Shown here in pieces: positions 1 through 10,646 of a DNA stretch of 64,000 nt. Below the pieces are notes generated by a model that ran no database searches, was not told the origin of the DNA, and saw only the letters and a program-made list of their open reading frames with translations. Location of the stretch: assembly GCA_021613535.1 (NCBI GenBank), contig CP075496.1, positions 4,650,001 through 4,714,000 of the forward strand. The letters run 5' to 3'. Source of the DNA: Adineta vaga (lineage: Eukaryota > Rotifera). The position numbers and the translations under genes are program-made. Positions within the stretch are counted from its first letter, which is position 1, and each line of letters begins with the position of its first letter.

Positions 1-33
1 TTTCTCTCTCTCTCTCTCTTGCTCTCTTTTCAG

Positions 34-1335
34 AAGCCCGTGTGTTAATGGTGTTTGTGTATGTCCTGAACAATATCTAGGAACATATTGTGGATATAGT
101 AAGTTATTTCTTCTTTCCACGAAATATCTTTAATTATTATTTGTATCGGCTAGCTAATCCATGTCAAAGTTCAATATGTCGAAATGGTGGTCTTTGTGTA
201 TCAATATATAATTCGACGGGTGTCTCATTTACATGCACTTGTCCACCTCAATACACTGGTCAATATTGCGAAACATATCTAGTTGCACAAACGTCAAATG
301 CCTGTATTTTACCGTGCTACAATGGAGGTTCTTGTGTTAATGGTCTCTGTATGTGTACATCACAATACGTTGGACCTTCATGTCAATATGGTAAACGAAT
401 ATTTACGATAAGAAACGAAAATCTTTTCTTTTACAAATTTGTTTTTCTAGAAAATCCGTGTATTAAAAATAATCCATGTTTAAACAGTGGTACCTGTTTT
501 GGTCGCTATCATTTAAATGGAACTTTATATACCCAATGTTTTTGTTTACAAGGATATACAGGAACGAATTGCGAAGGTTTGATAAATGTTTTTTACGGAT
601 AATATATGTCTGATCCGTTTTATTTAGCATCCATTTGTTCGTTAACATCCTGTAATGGAGGTAATTGTACGGCAGTTCAAAATACTTTTATATGTTCATG
701 TCCAACTGGAAAAGTTGGTGATCGTTGTCAAGTAAAAATTCTCCTTTCAAATTATTCTTTTGTTTCATCATGATGATCATCATTTATATTTTAGTACACT
801 GATGTTTGTGCAAGTAATCCATGTCCGTCAACAGAACGATGCGAACAGAATGGTAGTATCTATCAATGTATGTATTAGCTGGATCTCTAAAAAAAAAGAA
901 TGATCTCTACGTTCAAATTCCATAGGCGTTTCGTGCTATGATAAAAGTATATACTGTTCAATGTACCAAAATCGTCGTGAATATTGCACTAATCTTTATG
1001 CTATTTTAATCAACGACAGTTATTATTCAACACTTGAAGCATGTCCACTTTCATGTGGTCAATGTGTAGCTACACAAAATTTAAGTGATCGAAGTTCTGA
1101 TGTTATAATCGAAAATGATGAAAGTTATACAAGCGAATTCACAACTACTACTTCAAGTTCATCAACAACGACAGTCTCCAGACCAAATATTATCTTTTCA
1201 CGAGAAGAAAAATGTATTGATCGACTACAGAATTGTGCAGAACAAAAAGCATTGGGTTTTTGTGGTATTCTCAATGCAAAATACCCGGATGATTGTGCTG
1301 AAACATGTCATCCAGTTTGTAAAACAAATTTCTAA
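34..1335 (+). CDS. EGF-repeat / double ShKT secreted protein, 3' part
   Basis: The gene enters from the left edge. Exons read as 34-98, 154-390, 451-576, 628-731, 795-867 and 926-1335; all borders are GT-AG and the phases join without a stop. The product has about six EGF-like modules (for example NPCQSSICRNGGLC and ACILPCYNGGSC), each with six cysteines. Two ShKT-like cysteine modules follow (CYDKSIYC...CGQC and CIDRLQNC...CHPVC), separated by a Thr/Ser-rich linker near 1130-1190. There is no membrane segment at the C-terminus, so it is probably secreted or bound to the extracellular matrix. The N-terminus lies outside the window, and no specific orthologue is recognised. A second EGF gene lies at 19.8-22.6 kb. 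Confidence 0.85.
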
Positions 1336-1462
1336 TACATTTAACTTATTTTTTTTCTTTTAAAACAACCCTTGATTTAGTTACAACATTCAAGAATAAA
1401 TATTTTATCAAATAATCATTCTCGAGCAGTTTAACTTAGTGAAATATTCAGTACAGAAATGC

Positions 1463-1534
1463 AGCAGCGTGGCGCAGTGGAAGCGTGCTGGGCTCATAAC
1501 TCAGAGGTCGGTAGATCGAAACTACTCGCTGCTA
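1463..1534 (+). tRNA. Initiator tRNA-Met (CAU)
   Basis: A 72-nt cloverleaf folds by eye. The acceptor stem is AGCAGCG with CGCTGCT, the anticodon stem CTGGG pairs with CTCAG, the loop is CTCATAA with anticodon CAT, and the discriminator base is A. The T loop reads ATCGAAA, which lacks the usual TTC start; this and the A-T first acceptor pair are hallmarks of eukaryotic initiator tRNA. There is no intron. A run of eight T follows at 1542-1549 and would end Pol III transcription. Confidence 0.95.
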
Positions 1535-1541
1535 CTATCTC

Positions 1542-1549
1542 TTTTTTTT
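1542..1549 (+). terminator. Pol III T-run terminator of tRNA-iMet
   Basis: Eight consecutive T residues lie 8 nt after the tRNA discriminator base, the standard RNA polymerase III stop signal. Confidence 0.8.
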
Positions 1550-1885
1550 CTTTCCTCTCGCTGTATGTCTAAGCAATAAACTTACGAAAGGCAAAGAAAA
1601 AGAATTGTTCTTATTGCTATGAAATCTACGAATTGAGATAATGATTAATCTCAAATAACATTAATGATTTTACCAATAGTTACAATCAAAACTAAACTAG
1701 TCTACACTAAATAAATAGAAACCTTATCATTTCTATGACTAACAAAATAAACTGATTCTTTCGAAATCGTTTATTCTGTCATATCAATGTACTTAATCAA
1801 TGGTAACTAAAATAAAATTGACCGTGGCTTCATTCGAACTTTTTTACGTACAAGACTAAAATAATCTTCGAAAAAATATCCTATT

Positions 1886-2608
1886 TTAATGATAAATTGA
1901 ATAAATAATCAGATTAACAATAATCAAAATTTCGAAAAAGTTCTTCAAGATTCGACTATTTGTTTTCGATGTAAGACGATCACCAAACCACATTATATTA
2001 AACCACAAGCAAATATTGACGATCAATATTGTGACTGGATACTCAATAATTTTTAAAATTGAATAATAAAATTTTTCTAATAAGATATTATCGATATTAT
2101 AACCGGTTTTTTGTTTAAAGTCATCATGACGATCAATCGCTGATTCGAAAATATAATTTCGATAATAATAAAAAAGAATAAGAAAAAGAAATAAAATAAA
2201 AGATGATAAAATCATTCGAATAGTTCTCAATCGTTCTTGAGAGATCATTCGTAGATTTCCGACGCTACTCATCGATACTAAATTCATTTGACATTCATGT
2301 TCGAATTGTCCTCGACGACGAATGGTATGACAATGAGTACATCGTACAAGTAAATCATCGAGCATATTTCGTATTAAACGATTTGTTTTTGGTAAATGAA
2401 TATTATATTGCAGAGGTATAGATTCATTCCATGTCCATCGACATATGGGACAAAATGGTTCTGCTAATTGTAATAAGCATGAACGACAAAAGGCACTATC
2501 ACAACGAATATGTGTATGAGGTTCTTGAAGAATATCCAAACATATGGGACAAATTAACGATGGAGAAACAGAATGTTCATTAACGTAGACGTATGCGGTT
2601 TTATTCAT
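1886..2608 (-). CDS. RING-finger membrane protein, probable E3 ubiquitin ligase
   Basis: Single-exon 240-aa protein. A C3HC4 RING lies at about residues 19-57 (CPICLDIL, then CDSAFCRSC, then CPICRW). A second Cys/His cluster (CTHCHTIRRRGQFEHEC, about residues 90-106) follows, as in RNF41/TRAF-type ligases. Three hydrophobic stretches at about 131-152, 187-207 and 222-240 suggest membrane anchoring, which RNF41 does not have. The likely role is ubiquitin transfer at an internal membrane; the RING part is clear, the substrate unknown. The start ATG is at 2608. It is transcribed away from the (CA)n-containing spacer at 2.6-3.1 kb. Confidence 0.8.
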   Translation of the reverse strand: MNKTAYVYVNEHSVSPSLICPICLDILQEPHTHIRCDSAFCRSCLLQLAEPFCPICRWTWNESIPLQYNIHLPKTNRLIRNMLDDLLVRCTHCHTIRRRGQFEHECQMNLVSMSSVGNLRMISQERLRTIRMILSSFILFLFLILFYYYRNYIFESAIDRHDDFKQKTGYNIDNILLEKFYYSILKIIEYPVTILIVNICLWFNIMWFGDRLTSKTNSRILKNFFEILIIVNLIIYSIYH

Positions 2609-3084
2609 GATTTATAATGAAAAGGAAACGTGTAAAATAATGAAAAATAACAACATTCATAATACTCTATCGGAATCTACTATACATAAGTGTAAATTAA
2701 TCGATAAAACTCAAAATGAGAAAAAAAAACACAAAGATCAAAAGAGAAAGAAATATAGTAACTACACCTTTTCCTTTCTTTTTTTTCGATTTTGTATATA
2801 GATGGTGGTGAGACCGAGTTGGGATTATAATGTTTCTTTCTGCATTACCTTTTTTTCTATCGTCTACCAATCGTTGTTAATCTAGAGATGATGACTCATA
2901 TTCGAATGACTTTTCATATTCTTGTTTTTCGAGCACTTAAATCCAAAAAAATAATATTTTCGAAAGTCAAATGTGCATGTATACGCACACATACACAAAA
3001 ACAGAACACACATACACACACACACATAAGCACTCATGTACAAATACACATGACATCCTAATGAAGATGTATCATATTTGTCAA
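2609..3084. repeat. Spacer with CA-rich microsatellite
   Basis: No gene is seen. Imperfect (CA)n with interruptions lies at about 2980-3050. The rest is AT-rich sequence upstream of the RING gene. Confidence 0.7.
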
Positions 3085-3906
3085 TTAAAACAAATGATTG
3101 ATCATCAATTGTTTAACAGTCGTTTTGAATGGACTTAACCACATCACTTGTTCCATTAGCCGATGAATAGACGAGACGGATTCTTCTAAATAATAATTAT
3201 GTTGATAAGACACAAACGGCATGATCAGTTTTGATGAAGGAATGGATAGCGATAATTGTTGTTGCTCTTGATGATGTTCGGTATCATCGAGTGAATGTGT
3301 GGAATATCCATCGTCGTTATCAGATGTCTGCTCATCGAAGCACGATGATGATGATGACGATGAAGATGAGCATGGCGATGGTACTGATGGAGGAAGTAAG
3401 AATGTCGGTGATGTAATCATTGTTTGACAAAGATCGTTTTCATTTTCATCGAATATATCATAAACATAGATATTTGATAATTCAATACAAATCTTCGGTT
3501 CATCTTCGTCCCTGAAGGATAAATCTGTTATCTCATTCTGAATATCTCCTAGAATAATTTAAATCAAATCAATTGATAAGAATCGACAAATTTCAACACG
3601 AACTTTGTTGTATTTGAGATGATTGAACAAGATAATCTTTATTTTCATTTGATAGAATATTAATTTGAGATGGATATTGATTTTGTTGACCAGTATTTTT
3701 CACGAAAATATTCAATAAACCCTGAGAACGATCATATTCAAGACCAATCTTAAGTTCATCAGTTAAATGAACACTTTGACAAATAACATTTGACGTTTGC
3801 AACATAGTAGACATGAATGACGAAACGCTAAATAGAAATAAGAAAATGAAAGAAAGATATTCTCTTCTGTAAGAAGAAGTTCAACATACGAAGAAATATT
3901 TGACAT
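3085..3906 (-). CDS. Hypothetical protein, three exons, Ser-rich C-terminal half
   Basis: The model is exons 3890-3906, 3604-3827 and 3085-3548 on the minus strand. The start is MSNISSVSSF at 3906. Phases fit: the second exon ends one base into a codon and the third continues with RDIQNEITDL. The product is about 234 aa. The N-terminal half contains a beta-rich-looking stretch (LKIGLEYDRSQGLLNIFVKN, about residues 30-49) that weakly resembles the start of a C2 domain. The C-terminal half is low in complexity, with Pro/Ser and acidic runs ([13 protein letters not shown]). No catalytic motif is visible. Function is unknown, and the C2 resemblance is only suggestive. Confidence 0.55.
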
Positions 3907-5486
3907 ATGATGCAAACGACCTAGAATGTTTCGATTTGTACGTGATAAGATGTGCCTCGAAATAGAAAATGTGATGTATTTATATGTGTCTTTACTGTTT
4001 AAAGAGAAATAGATTGGCTACATTTTTTTTCTTCTTTTCTCTACTTCTCCAGCTGATAGTCAGAGAAAAAGAAAAGATAGGGAGAGAGAGAGAGAAGAAA
4101 AGAGAAAGAAAAAGCGCGAACTCTCCTCTCTTTCTCATAACAAACGTATGTAGACCATGCTGTGTTATTTCTAAATGATCACACTCAACTATGGTTAGTT
4201 AGTCAGAAACGGACAAAAAATACGAAGTAATGTCGATAACAACTATTCTTTTTCTTTGTCATTTGCGTGTGAATGATTATATAAAGAATTAGTAGTATGG
4301 TAGTTGTCGTATAACAAGAAGAAGGAAAGAATGACGAAGATTTATGCTATCGTTTTTCATCTGGACAAGGACATTTAGTTGTTATTCATTCGAGAATTGC
4401 AAGGACATTGGTTTGTAATGTAGAAGTTTATTTTGGATGGACAAACATCAAAGATATACTTGAAGAAATAGTTTCAAAGTGAATTGGATTGAATTGCCAC
4501 AGATGCAATATGAAGGAAGAACGAACGGTAGCTATACAATCATTACTTAATTAGAATAACATCTTGGACATCTAAGCTAAGAAGAAATGTAAACTAAACT
4601 TGAATTTATTTTAGTGTTATTTTAAGATGAATGATTTCTTTCATTGACAATCAAAAGACCAGATCATAAATATGCTATTGTATTCTCTTTTTTTCTTTCT
4701 ACAAACACTTATCAAATAAAATCATTAGTGAAATAAACTGTTGAAAGACAAATTAATGACTCGATAGTATTCTGATAGAATTCCATCGAACAATCTTTCG
4801 AACAATTAGTTTTGATAATTTTTCTTGATAAGAATGGTGTCTATTTCAATCATGTAATCATCGTTTATAGAGGATATAGATATCATCATTTGACTTCGAC
4901 TTATCAAGTACGAATATGTATTAAGAATCGATGAGACTTATTATTGAAAAGAATATAATGATGATGTAAGTTTAAATACTTCAATTAGAATTATAGGAAA
5001 TGCTATAGAGATTGATTTTTGATATGTTATATGAAAGAAAAAGAAATTTGTTGTGTAATAATGAATCATTTTCAGCATTAAATCGAATGAAATAACATAC
5101 TGTCGCATTGAATTGTTTAGACATTCAATAGGTCAATTAATCTTCTGTCTGCTTCATCTCATGGTCAAAATAAAAAGTTACTTGACAGATGGATCAAACG
5201 ATATGATTTAGGCTGCTAGAGAAATCTTTTATACAGTACATTCTGTTCGGAATTATTTTATTGTTCGTTGATTTTCCTTCGACATTTGATAAATTCATTA
5301 GATATATAGACTCTACAAAGCAACAAGGTCTTTTTCTATTGAATAGACTAAGTTCTCAATAAAATACCAGAAGTTTGATGTACTTTGTATAACAAGATAG
5401 CATCTGTATAGAATTATCTTTTGGATATATTTAAAAAGGAAGTTTTGCAGAGTTATTTCTAGAGATTTATTTCTTTTGATGTAAAA
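3907..5486. other. Intergenic, no gene seen
   Basis: Both strands lack a convincing ORF or exon chain. There is a GA-rich tract near 4080-4125. The remainder is AT-rich spacer between two minus-strand genes. Confidence 0.6.
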
Positions 5487-6234
5487 TTAAACAGTTTTAC
5501 AAGGAAGAATTCGTGTTTGTTGATTACTGAATTTAAGTTCAAATTTATTTTCTCCACGATATGTTTTTGTGCGTACATACCATTTGCCTTCGAATTGACT
5601 TGTTTTACAATTCCATCTCAATTGAATTATCATTTGATATTTAAAATTTTCTGATCTTTTGTTTGCTTCCAAATGATATGTTTTAATTAAACTAATTCGT
5701 TTTGTTTTCACTGAATAAATTCCATCAACGGTAAAAACACCACTACTATCTGATCCTGCACCAGTTACCTTTAACAATTGAGGATCAAATGTAAGTGTTA
5801 ATCGATAAAATCCATGCCAGATTCCATATTGAATATGTCGACTTGACCAAATACCTGATTGAAAAAGATTCTTATTATCATATGAATCATCTTGAGAATG
5901 TTTCCGATCTGTTGAATGAATAAATTTCAAATTTGTTTTCAATGGACGACCTTTCCAATGATTCCAACAAACTACAATGATGACAAGACATAGAATGATT
6001 CCAACGACACTACCTAAGATACTTCCAGCAATAATAGCTGTACGTTGTCGACAATTACCATTTGTACAAGAGATGTTGATACTACTATAAAGACCATGAT
6101 TAGCAATATTCGCTAAAATAATCAATATGGATGATAGGATAATAAAAAAAGGAATATTTACTTCGTTGACTTTGACATAAAATAAGAGTTCCAAAATAAA
6201 TGATTAGAAAAATAATACGATGAAAATAATTCAT
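5487..6234 (-). CDS. Single-pass type I membrane protein, unknown function
   Basis: Two exons, 6162-6234 and 5487-6112, with a 49-nt GT-AG intron. Exon 1 gives a signal peptide (MNYFHRIIFLIIYFGTLILC). The joined reading continues QSQRTNIANHGLYSS, then a Cys pair (CTNGNC), then a transmembrane helix (AIIAGSILGSVVGIILCLVI) and a cytoplasmic tail of about 170 aa. An uninterrupted reading from a TTG through the intron also exists, but it gives no signal peptide and has a stop just upstream, so the spliced model is preferred. The tail (RHIQYGIWHGFYRLTL...WYVRTKTYRGENKFELKF) looks like a small beta-rich domain. The ectodomain plan resembles the small proteins at 6834-7162 and 58944-59894. Confidence 0.7.
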
Positions 6235-6833
6235 TCCAATTTATGTGAATAAATACTTATCTCTTCTAGTTAGATCACAAATTGTGTATATACATGTGTT
6301 TTTTTCTTTTTCTGAGTTTTCTATGAAGAATTAAAATGAAAAGAAACGTCAACAAATACGTTTATATGTCCTTAAATTTAGGAAATATTGAAAGAAAAAA
6401 TGTTAATCAGTTTATTCCCGAGTGTTTTTTTCAAACAGTCATATGTCAATTAAAGGTTTTATTTGATTGAACACACTAATCGTGAATAATAAAAAGATGT
6501 AATTGTTGACGTATGAAAATATTCTTGTACAAGGTCATCTTTTTTTTCCCCATTCATTTAGTTATGATAATAAAATTATAAATAGTATTCAAAACATTTT
6601 AGATTGAACATACAGATTGGAAAGAGTTGTTTTTCGTATAAACAATTGTAACAAAATAAAACGAAGAATTATTATTAAAAGTTAAAAAATTATTGACAAA
6701 AAACTGCATGGTTTTCAATGTTTACGATTGTTGTAGATCTTTGTAAATTTAAAATTGATTAGAATCATACGGGCATATGATACTTTTGAGACTAGCCACG
6801 ATAGATTAGAGACCGTTTAAGTTATCATTGATT
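6235..6833. other. Intergenic, no gene seen
   Basis: AT-rich spacer between two minus-strand membrane-protein genes; no repeat or motif stands out. Confidence 0.6.
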
Positions 6834-7162
6834 TTACTTTTTAAAAGATTTACAACCAGGTATTTTATTCCGATTGAAATAGACCAACAAAATGACAGCA
6901 ACAAGTAAAAATGATCCAGCTAAACATCCAACTATAATACCAATCGTAGCACATGTTTCCGAAGTACATGAATTTGCATTTGAGGATGTTCCTCGACTAG
7001 AATAGCGTGCTCTTGAGTAACGACCTAAGATTAAAGACTAGTTCAATGAAGACATTCTTGTAGTCATCTACAAGCTAAATACATACTACTAAGTCGAGCA
7101 TCCACGATCGTTCCTAATAATATCCCAATTATTACAATATAAAGAAGATGAATACGCTTCAT
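6834..7162 (-). CDS. Small single-pass membrane protein, RYSSR/Cys-pair family
   Basis: Too fragmented to appear as a long ORF. Exon 1 (7087-7162) encodes a signal peptide starting MKRIHLLYIVIIGILLG and ends DARLS. A 62-nt GT-AG intron follows, then exon 2 (6834-7024). The total is 267 nt, or 88 aa. The mature part has an Arg/Tyr/Ser repeat (SSRYSRARYSSRG), a juxtamembrane pair CTSETC, a helix beginning IGIIVGCLAGSFLLVAVILL and a short basic tail ending CKSFKK. The gene at 58944-59894 has the same order, the same intron phase and the motif IGVGCAAG. Function unknown. Probably a surface or vesicle protein. Confidence 0.75.
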
Positions 7163-7909
7163 GAATTTACCAATTGTCCGAATGTAGAAACGTTAAACTA
7201 ATCGAAAATTTATGCTCTGAATTTGTAAATGAAGTGCATGTAATCTCAATAAATCGATTTCAACATGTGGAATGCTTTTTTGTTTGTTATTCTATTTTGA
7301 TCACGATTGCCATAGTGAAATCAGAACATAAAGAAGAATAGAAGAAGGAAAGAAAAGTAATACAAATACGTCGAAGAATTCTGTCGTCAGTTATATGAAA
7401 GAATTTCTAAGAGTTTTTAATATATAGGTGGGAGGATGACTAAAATTACCACAACTATTTTATTTTATGTTTTTTCAATATACTTGAGTTCATGACGTCT
7501 TTTGACGCTTATAACCTTATTTTATTTATACAAATGATGAAGTGAACAAAAAGTCACATTAAAAAAATAGTGTGTACAAAGAAAGATATTTCACAATTAA
7601 ATTTCCTGTATAAGTTTTATTTCAACTGTTTACATAAATATCACTGCTTTTTCTTTCTCAACAATTAGTACATTCATAATTCGAAAACAAGGCTATTGTG
7701 ATTTTCGATTCATCACACTCTTATCTTTTTATACGAGTGATATTCCTAACTCTTGAGAATCAACTCTAATTCTGTTGATATCATAAATAAATGTATAATG
7801 CATATTATTAGTCTTTAACAACAGACATAAAATACTAAAACCTGCAGTAATCTAAAATAAATATCGTAATACATACCGATACAAAAAAAGAATCTATTCT
7901 TTTATCACG
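7163..7909. other. Intergenic, divergent promoter region
   Basis: Lies between the minus-strand small membrane protein and the plus-strand GH30 gene, so it probably holds both promoters. No clear motif is identified. Confidence 0.5.
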
Positions 7910-9313
7910 ATGAAAAGAAACATGCAGTTGTTTTTACTACTTATTATTATTATCATCGATACTTTTTGCAATGCTCAACAATTGGAATTTTGGCTTACAG
8001 ATCCTGATGCTAGAATTCTCTTTCAACAACAGCCATCAATTTCGCCTAATAATGACAATCATGCTACTGATGATATTATAATAATTAATGAAAATGAAAA
8101 ATATCAAATAATTGATGGTTTTGGTTATACATTAACTGGTGGTAGTGCAATGCATTTGTATAATCTTGATAATACAACACGGGCACAAATTCTTCAAGAA
8201 TTATTTGCTATAGACAAGAATAATATTGGTGTAAGTTATCTTCGTCTTAGTATTGGTGCATCAGATTTAGATGAAACAGTGTTTTCTTATGATGATCTAC
8301 CATCGGGTGAAGTTGATTATAATATGACTCACTTTGATTTAGGCCATGATCGTTTATATCTAATACCGATTTTGAAAGAAATTTTAGCAATTAATCCAAG
8401 TATAAAACTATTAGGTTCACCATGGTCACCACCTATATGGATGAAAAATAATAAAAGTAGCATTGGAGGAACTTTATTAGTTGAATGTTATGATGCTTAT
8501 GCACTTTATTTCGTTCGATATATTGAAGAAATGAAAAAAGAAGGAATAACCATCGATGCAATTACTATTCAAAATGAACCATTACATCCAGGCAACAATC
8601 CATCTCTATTGATGATAGCACCAGTTCAAGCTCAATTTATTAAACAAAGTTTAGGACCAACCTTTCGAAAATATTCAATAAATACAAAAATTATTGTGTA
8701 CGATCACAATGCTGATCATCCAGACTATCCAATAACGATATTGAAAGATGCTGATGCAAGACAATATGTTGATGGATCAGCTTTTCATTTATATGCTGGT
8801 TCAATTAATGTTTTATCGAGTGTACATGAACAATTTCCAGATAAAAATCTGTATTTTACCGAACAATGGGTAGGTGCACCAGGAAATTTGAAAGGTGATT
8901 TAGTTTGGCATGTTAAAAATCTTATCATTGGTGCAACACGAAATTGGGCTCGAAATGTTCTAGAATGGAATTTAGCTGCTGATTCTAAATTGGAACCACA
9001 TACACCTGGAGGATGTACACAGTGCTTAGGTGCTTTAACAATTGATGGAAATGTCGTTGCATCACCACGCAATCCTGCTTATTATATTGTTGCACATGCA
9101 GCTAAGTTCGTACGACCAAATTCCATAAGAATCGGTTCCAATCTTGTATCTGGTCTTCCTAATGTTGCCTTTCAAAGATCAAGTGATCAGAAAAAAATAC
9201 TAATTGTTGTTAATGACAATAATTCGATGAAACAAACATTTCAAATTCAATGTGGAGGAAAAGTGTATAACACATCTTTGAATGGAAGTAGTGTCGGCAC
9301 TTACTTATGCTAA
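7910..9313 (+). CDS. GH30 glucosylceramidase-like glycoside hydrolase, secreted, intronless
   Basis: 467 aa in a single exon. An N-terminal signal peptide (MKRNMQLFLLLIIIIIDTFC) is followed by a GH30 (beta/alpha)8 domain. The family landmarks are DGFGYTLTGGSA near residue 70, the acid/base Glu in TIQNEP, and the nucleophile Glu in YFTEQWVG. The C-terminal beta domain ends QIQCGGKVYN...YLC. Family members cleave beta-glucosyl ceramide or related glucosides; the substrate here is not shown. The motif GGCTQCLGALTIDG and the missing vertebrate-type tail look more like bacterial GH30 enzymes than animal GBA. Most neighbours have many introns and this gene has none, which is compatible with acquisition from bacteria, though its base composition matches the host. 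Confidence 0.9.
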   Translation: MKRNMQLFLLLIIIIIDTFCNAQQLEFWLTDPDARILFQQQPSISPNNDNHATDDIIIINENEKYQIIDGFGYTLTGGSAMHLYNLDNTTRAQILQELFAIDKNNIGVSYLRLSIGASDLDETVFSYDDLPSGEVDYNMTHFDLGHDRLYLIPILKEILAINPSIKLLGSPWSPPIWMKNNKSSIGGTLLVECYDAYALYFVRYIEEMKKEGITIDAITIQNEPLHPGNNPSLLMIAPVQAQFIKQSLGPTFRKYSINTKIIVYDHNADHPDYPITILKDADARQYVDGSAFHLYAGSINVLSSVHEQFPDKNLYFTEQWVGAPGNLKGDLVWHVKNLIIGATRNWARNVLEWNLAADSKLEPHTPGGCTQCLGALTIDGNVVASPRNPAYYIVAHAAKFVRPNSIRIGSNLVSGLPNVAFQRSSDQKKILIVVNDNNSMKQTFQIQCGGKVYNTSLNGSSVGTYLC

Positions 9314-9895
9314 TAAAAGAACTATATGGTCTTTTAAAGAATACAATTTTTTGATAAAAAAACAACAACAATATTTCATTAAATAATAAATAATCAATTG
9401 ATGTACACGTTTGAGAATTAACAGAACAGAATAGTGGTTAAATCAATACAATTTTCATTTGATAGAATTAATTCAAAGACAATTACAAAGGACTTCTTAG
9501 TTAATCTACATGAGAAAACATCAAAATAGTCAAAGATTTGTCTTTTACCGAAATATATCTCGACACGTATCTACTCATACTCTGAAAATAGATATATAAT
9601 GTTTTAGAAGAATTATTAAACAAATTAACCTTTATAAATTCGAGATCGATTTTTGAATAATTTTGAAACACGAGAATATGCTTCGTATTATTCATGTACT
9701 TTCGAAATTCTATGCAAACAGATAATAAAAAGCAAAACTATGTCGATGTTCTTTCTTTGTAATTATGCAAGAATTGAAATTACTTGCACCATGCGCTATT
9801 CTTCGTACTCAACGAGTATATAAAGAGTGCGTTTATTTTATAATAGCTATGGTGAATTTGAAATATCTTGGTTTTCTTCGTCTCTTGTATAGAAA
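9314..9895. other. Intergenic, promoter side of eIF5A
   Basis: AT-rich spacer. A TATA-like TATATAAAGAG occurs near 9819-9829, and an AG acceptor (CTTGTATAG) lies three bases before the eIF5A ATG, so a 5'UTR intron or trans-splice site is likely. Confidence 0.5.
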
Positions 9896-10451
9896 ATGAC
9901 GTCGCTTGATTTTAACTTCGCCGAACCCATCGCCTCGTATGATGCCTCAAGTGATAATGATATGGACATAAGTCCACAGGAAATCGGCTCGATTAAAAAG
10001 TCAGATTTTGTCGTGCTCAATGGTCGTCCGTCAAAGGTGGTTGAAGCAACACATTCTTCCCCAGGAAAACATGGTCATTCAAAGGTTTGACAAACAATTG
10101 AAATCTATTCTTTCTTTTCACCGTTAATCGTTTCTTATTAAGGTTCACATGGTCGGTATCGACATATTTACAGGTCGTCGATATGAAGATATTAGTCCAT
10201 CAGATCGTACAATTCAAGTACCCAAGGTGTCAAAAAAAGACTATATCATAGTCCAAATTGACCAAGACGGTTATCTTACGTTACTTGATGAAAATACATG
10301 CAAAATACGTAATGATATGAAAATAAAGAAGGAATCGGACGTAAATTGTAAATTGCTCGACAAATACAAGCAAAGCGATGATCAGATAAAGGTTACTGTT
10401 CTCAAAGCACTTGGTGAAGAGCAAATAGTAGCATTCAAAATGGTAGAATAA
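9896..10451 (+). CDS. EIF5A: Translation factor eIF5A
   Basis: Two exons, 9896-10084 and 10143-10451, with a 58-nt intron and phase 0 junction (SK|VHMVGIDIF). The product is 165 aa, slightly longer than the usual ~155. The hypusine loop is GKHGHSK and the lysine to be modified is present. The preceding residues are SSP where most animals have SKT, and A is replaced by S after the second His. The downstream OB-fold (VHMVGIDIFTGRRYEDISPS) is typical. It promotes peptide-bond formation and relieves ribosome stalling in the cytosol. It lies tail-to-tail with the DUF229 gene, with a gap of about 195 bp. Confidence 0.95.
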
Positions 10452-10646
10452 ATTTAATGAATGCATTCACTTTTTTCTTGTGTATTTGAGAACACATGTT
10501 TTTTTTGTAGAAAAAAAGGAGAAGAATAATAATTGAATAAAAAATTTCATAAAAGTAAACTTTTCTAGTCTATTTGGCATTGAACATATCAAATAGCTTT
10601 TAACAACATAGAATGCAGTAAAAAAAAGAAATTTTTAACATTAAAT

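Noticed and set aside
5487-6194. Continuous 235-codon reading beginning at TTG
   Set aside because: Starts at a non-ATG codon after an in-frame stop; the spliced form gives a proper signal peptide.
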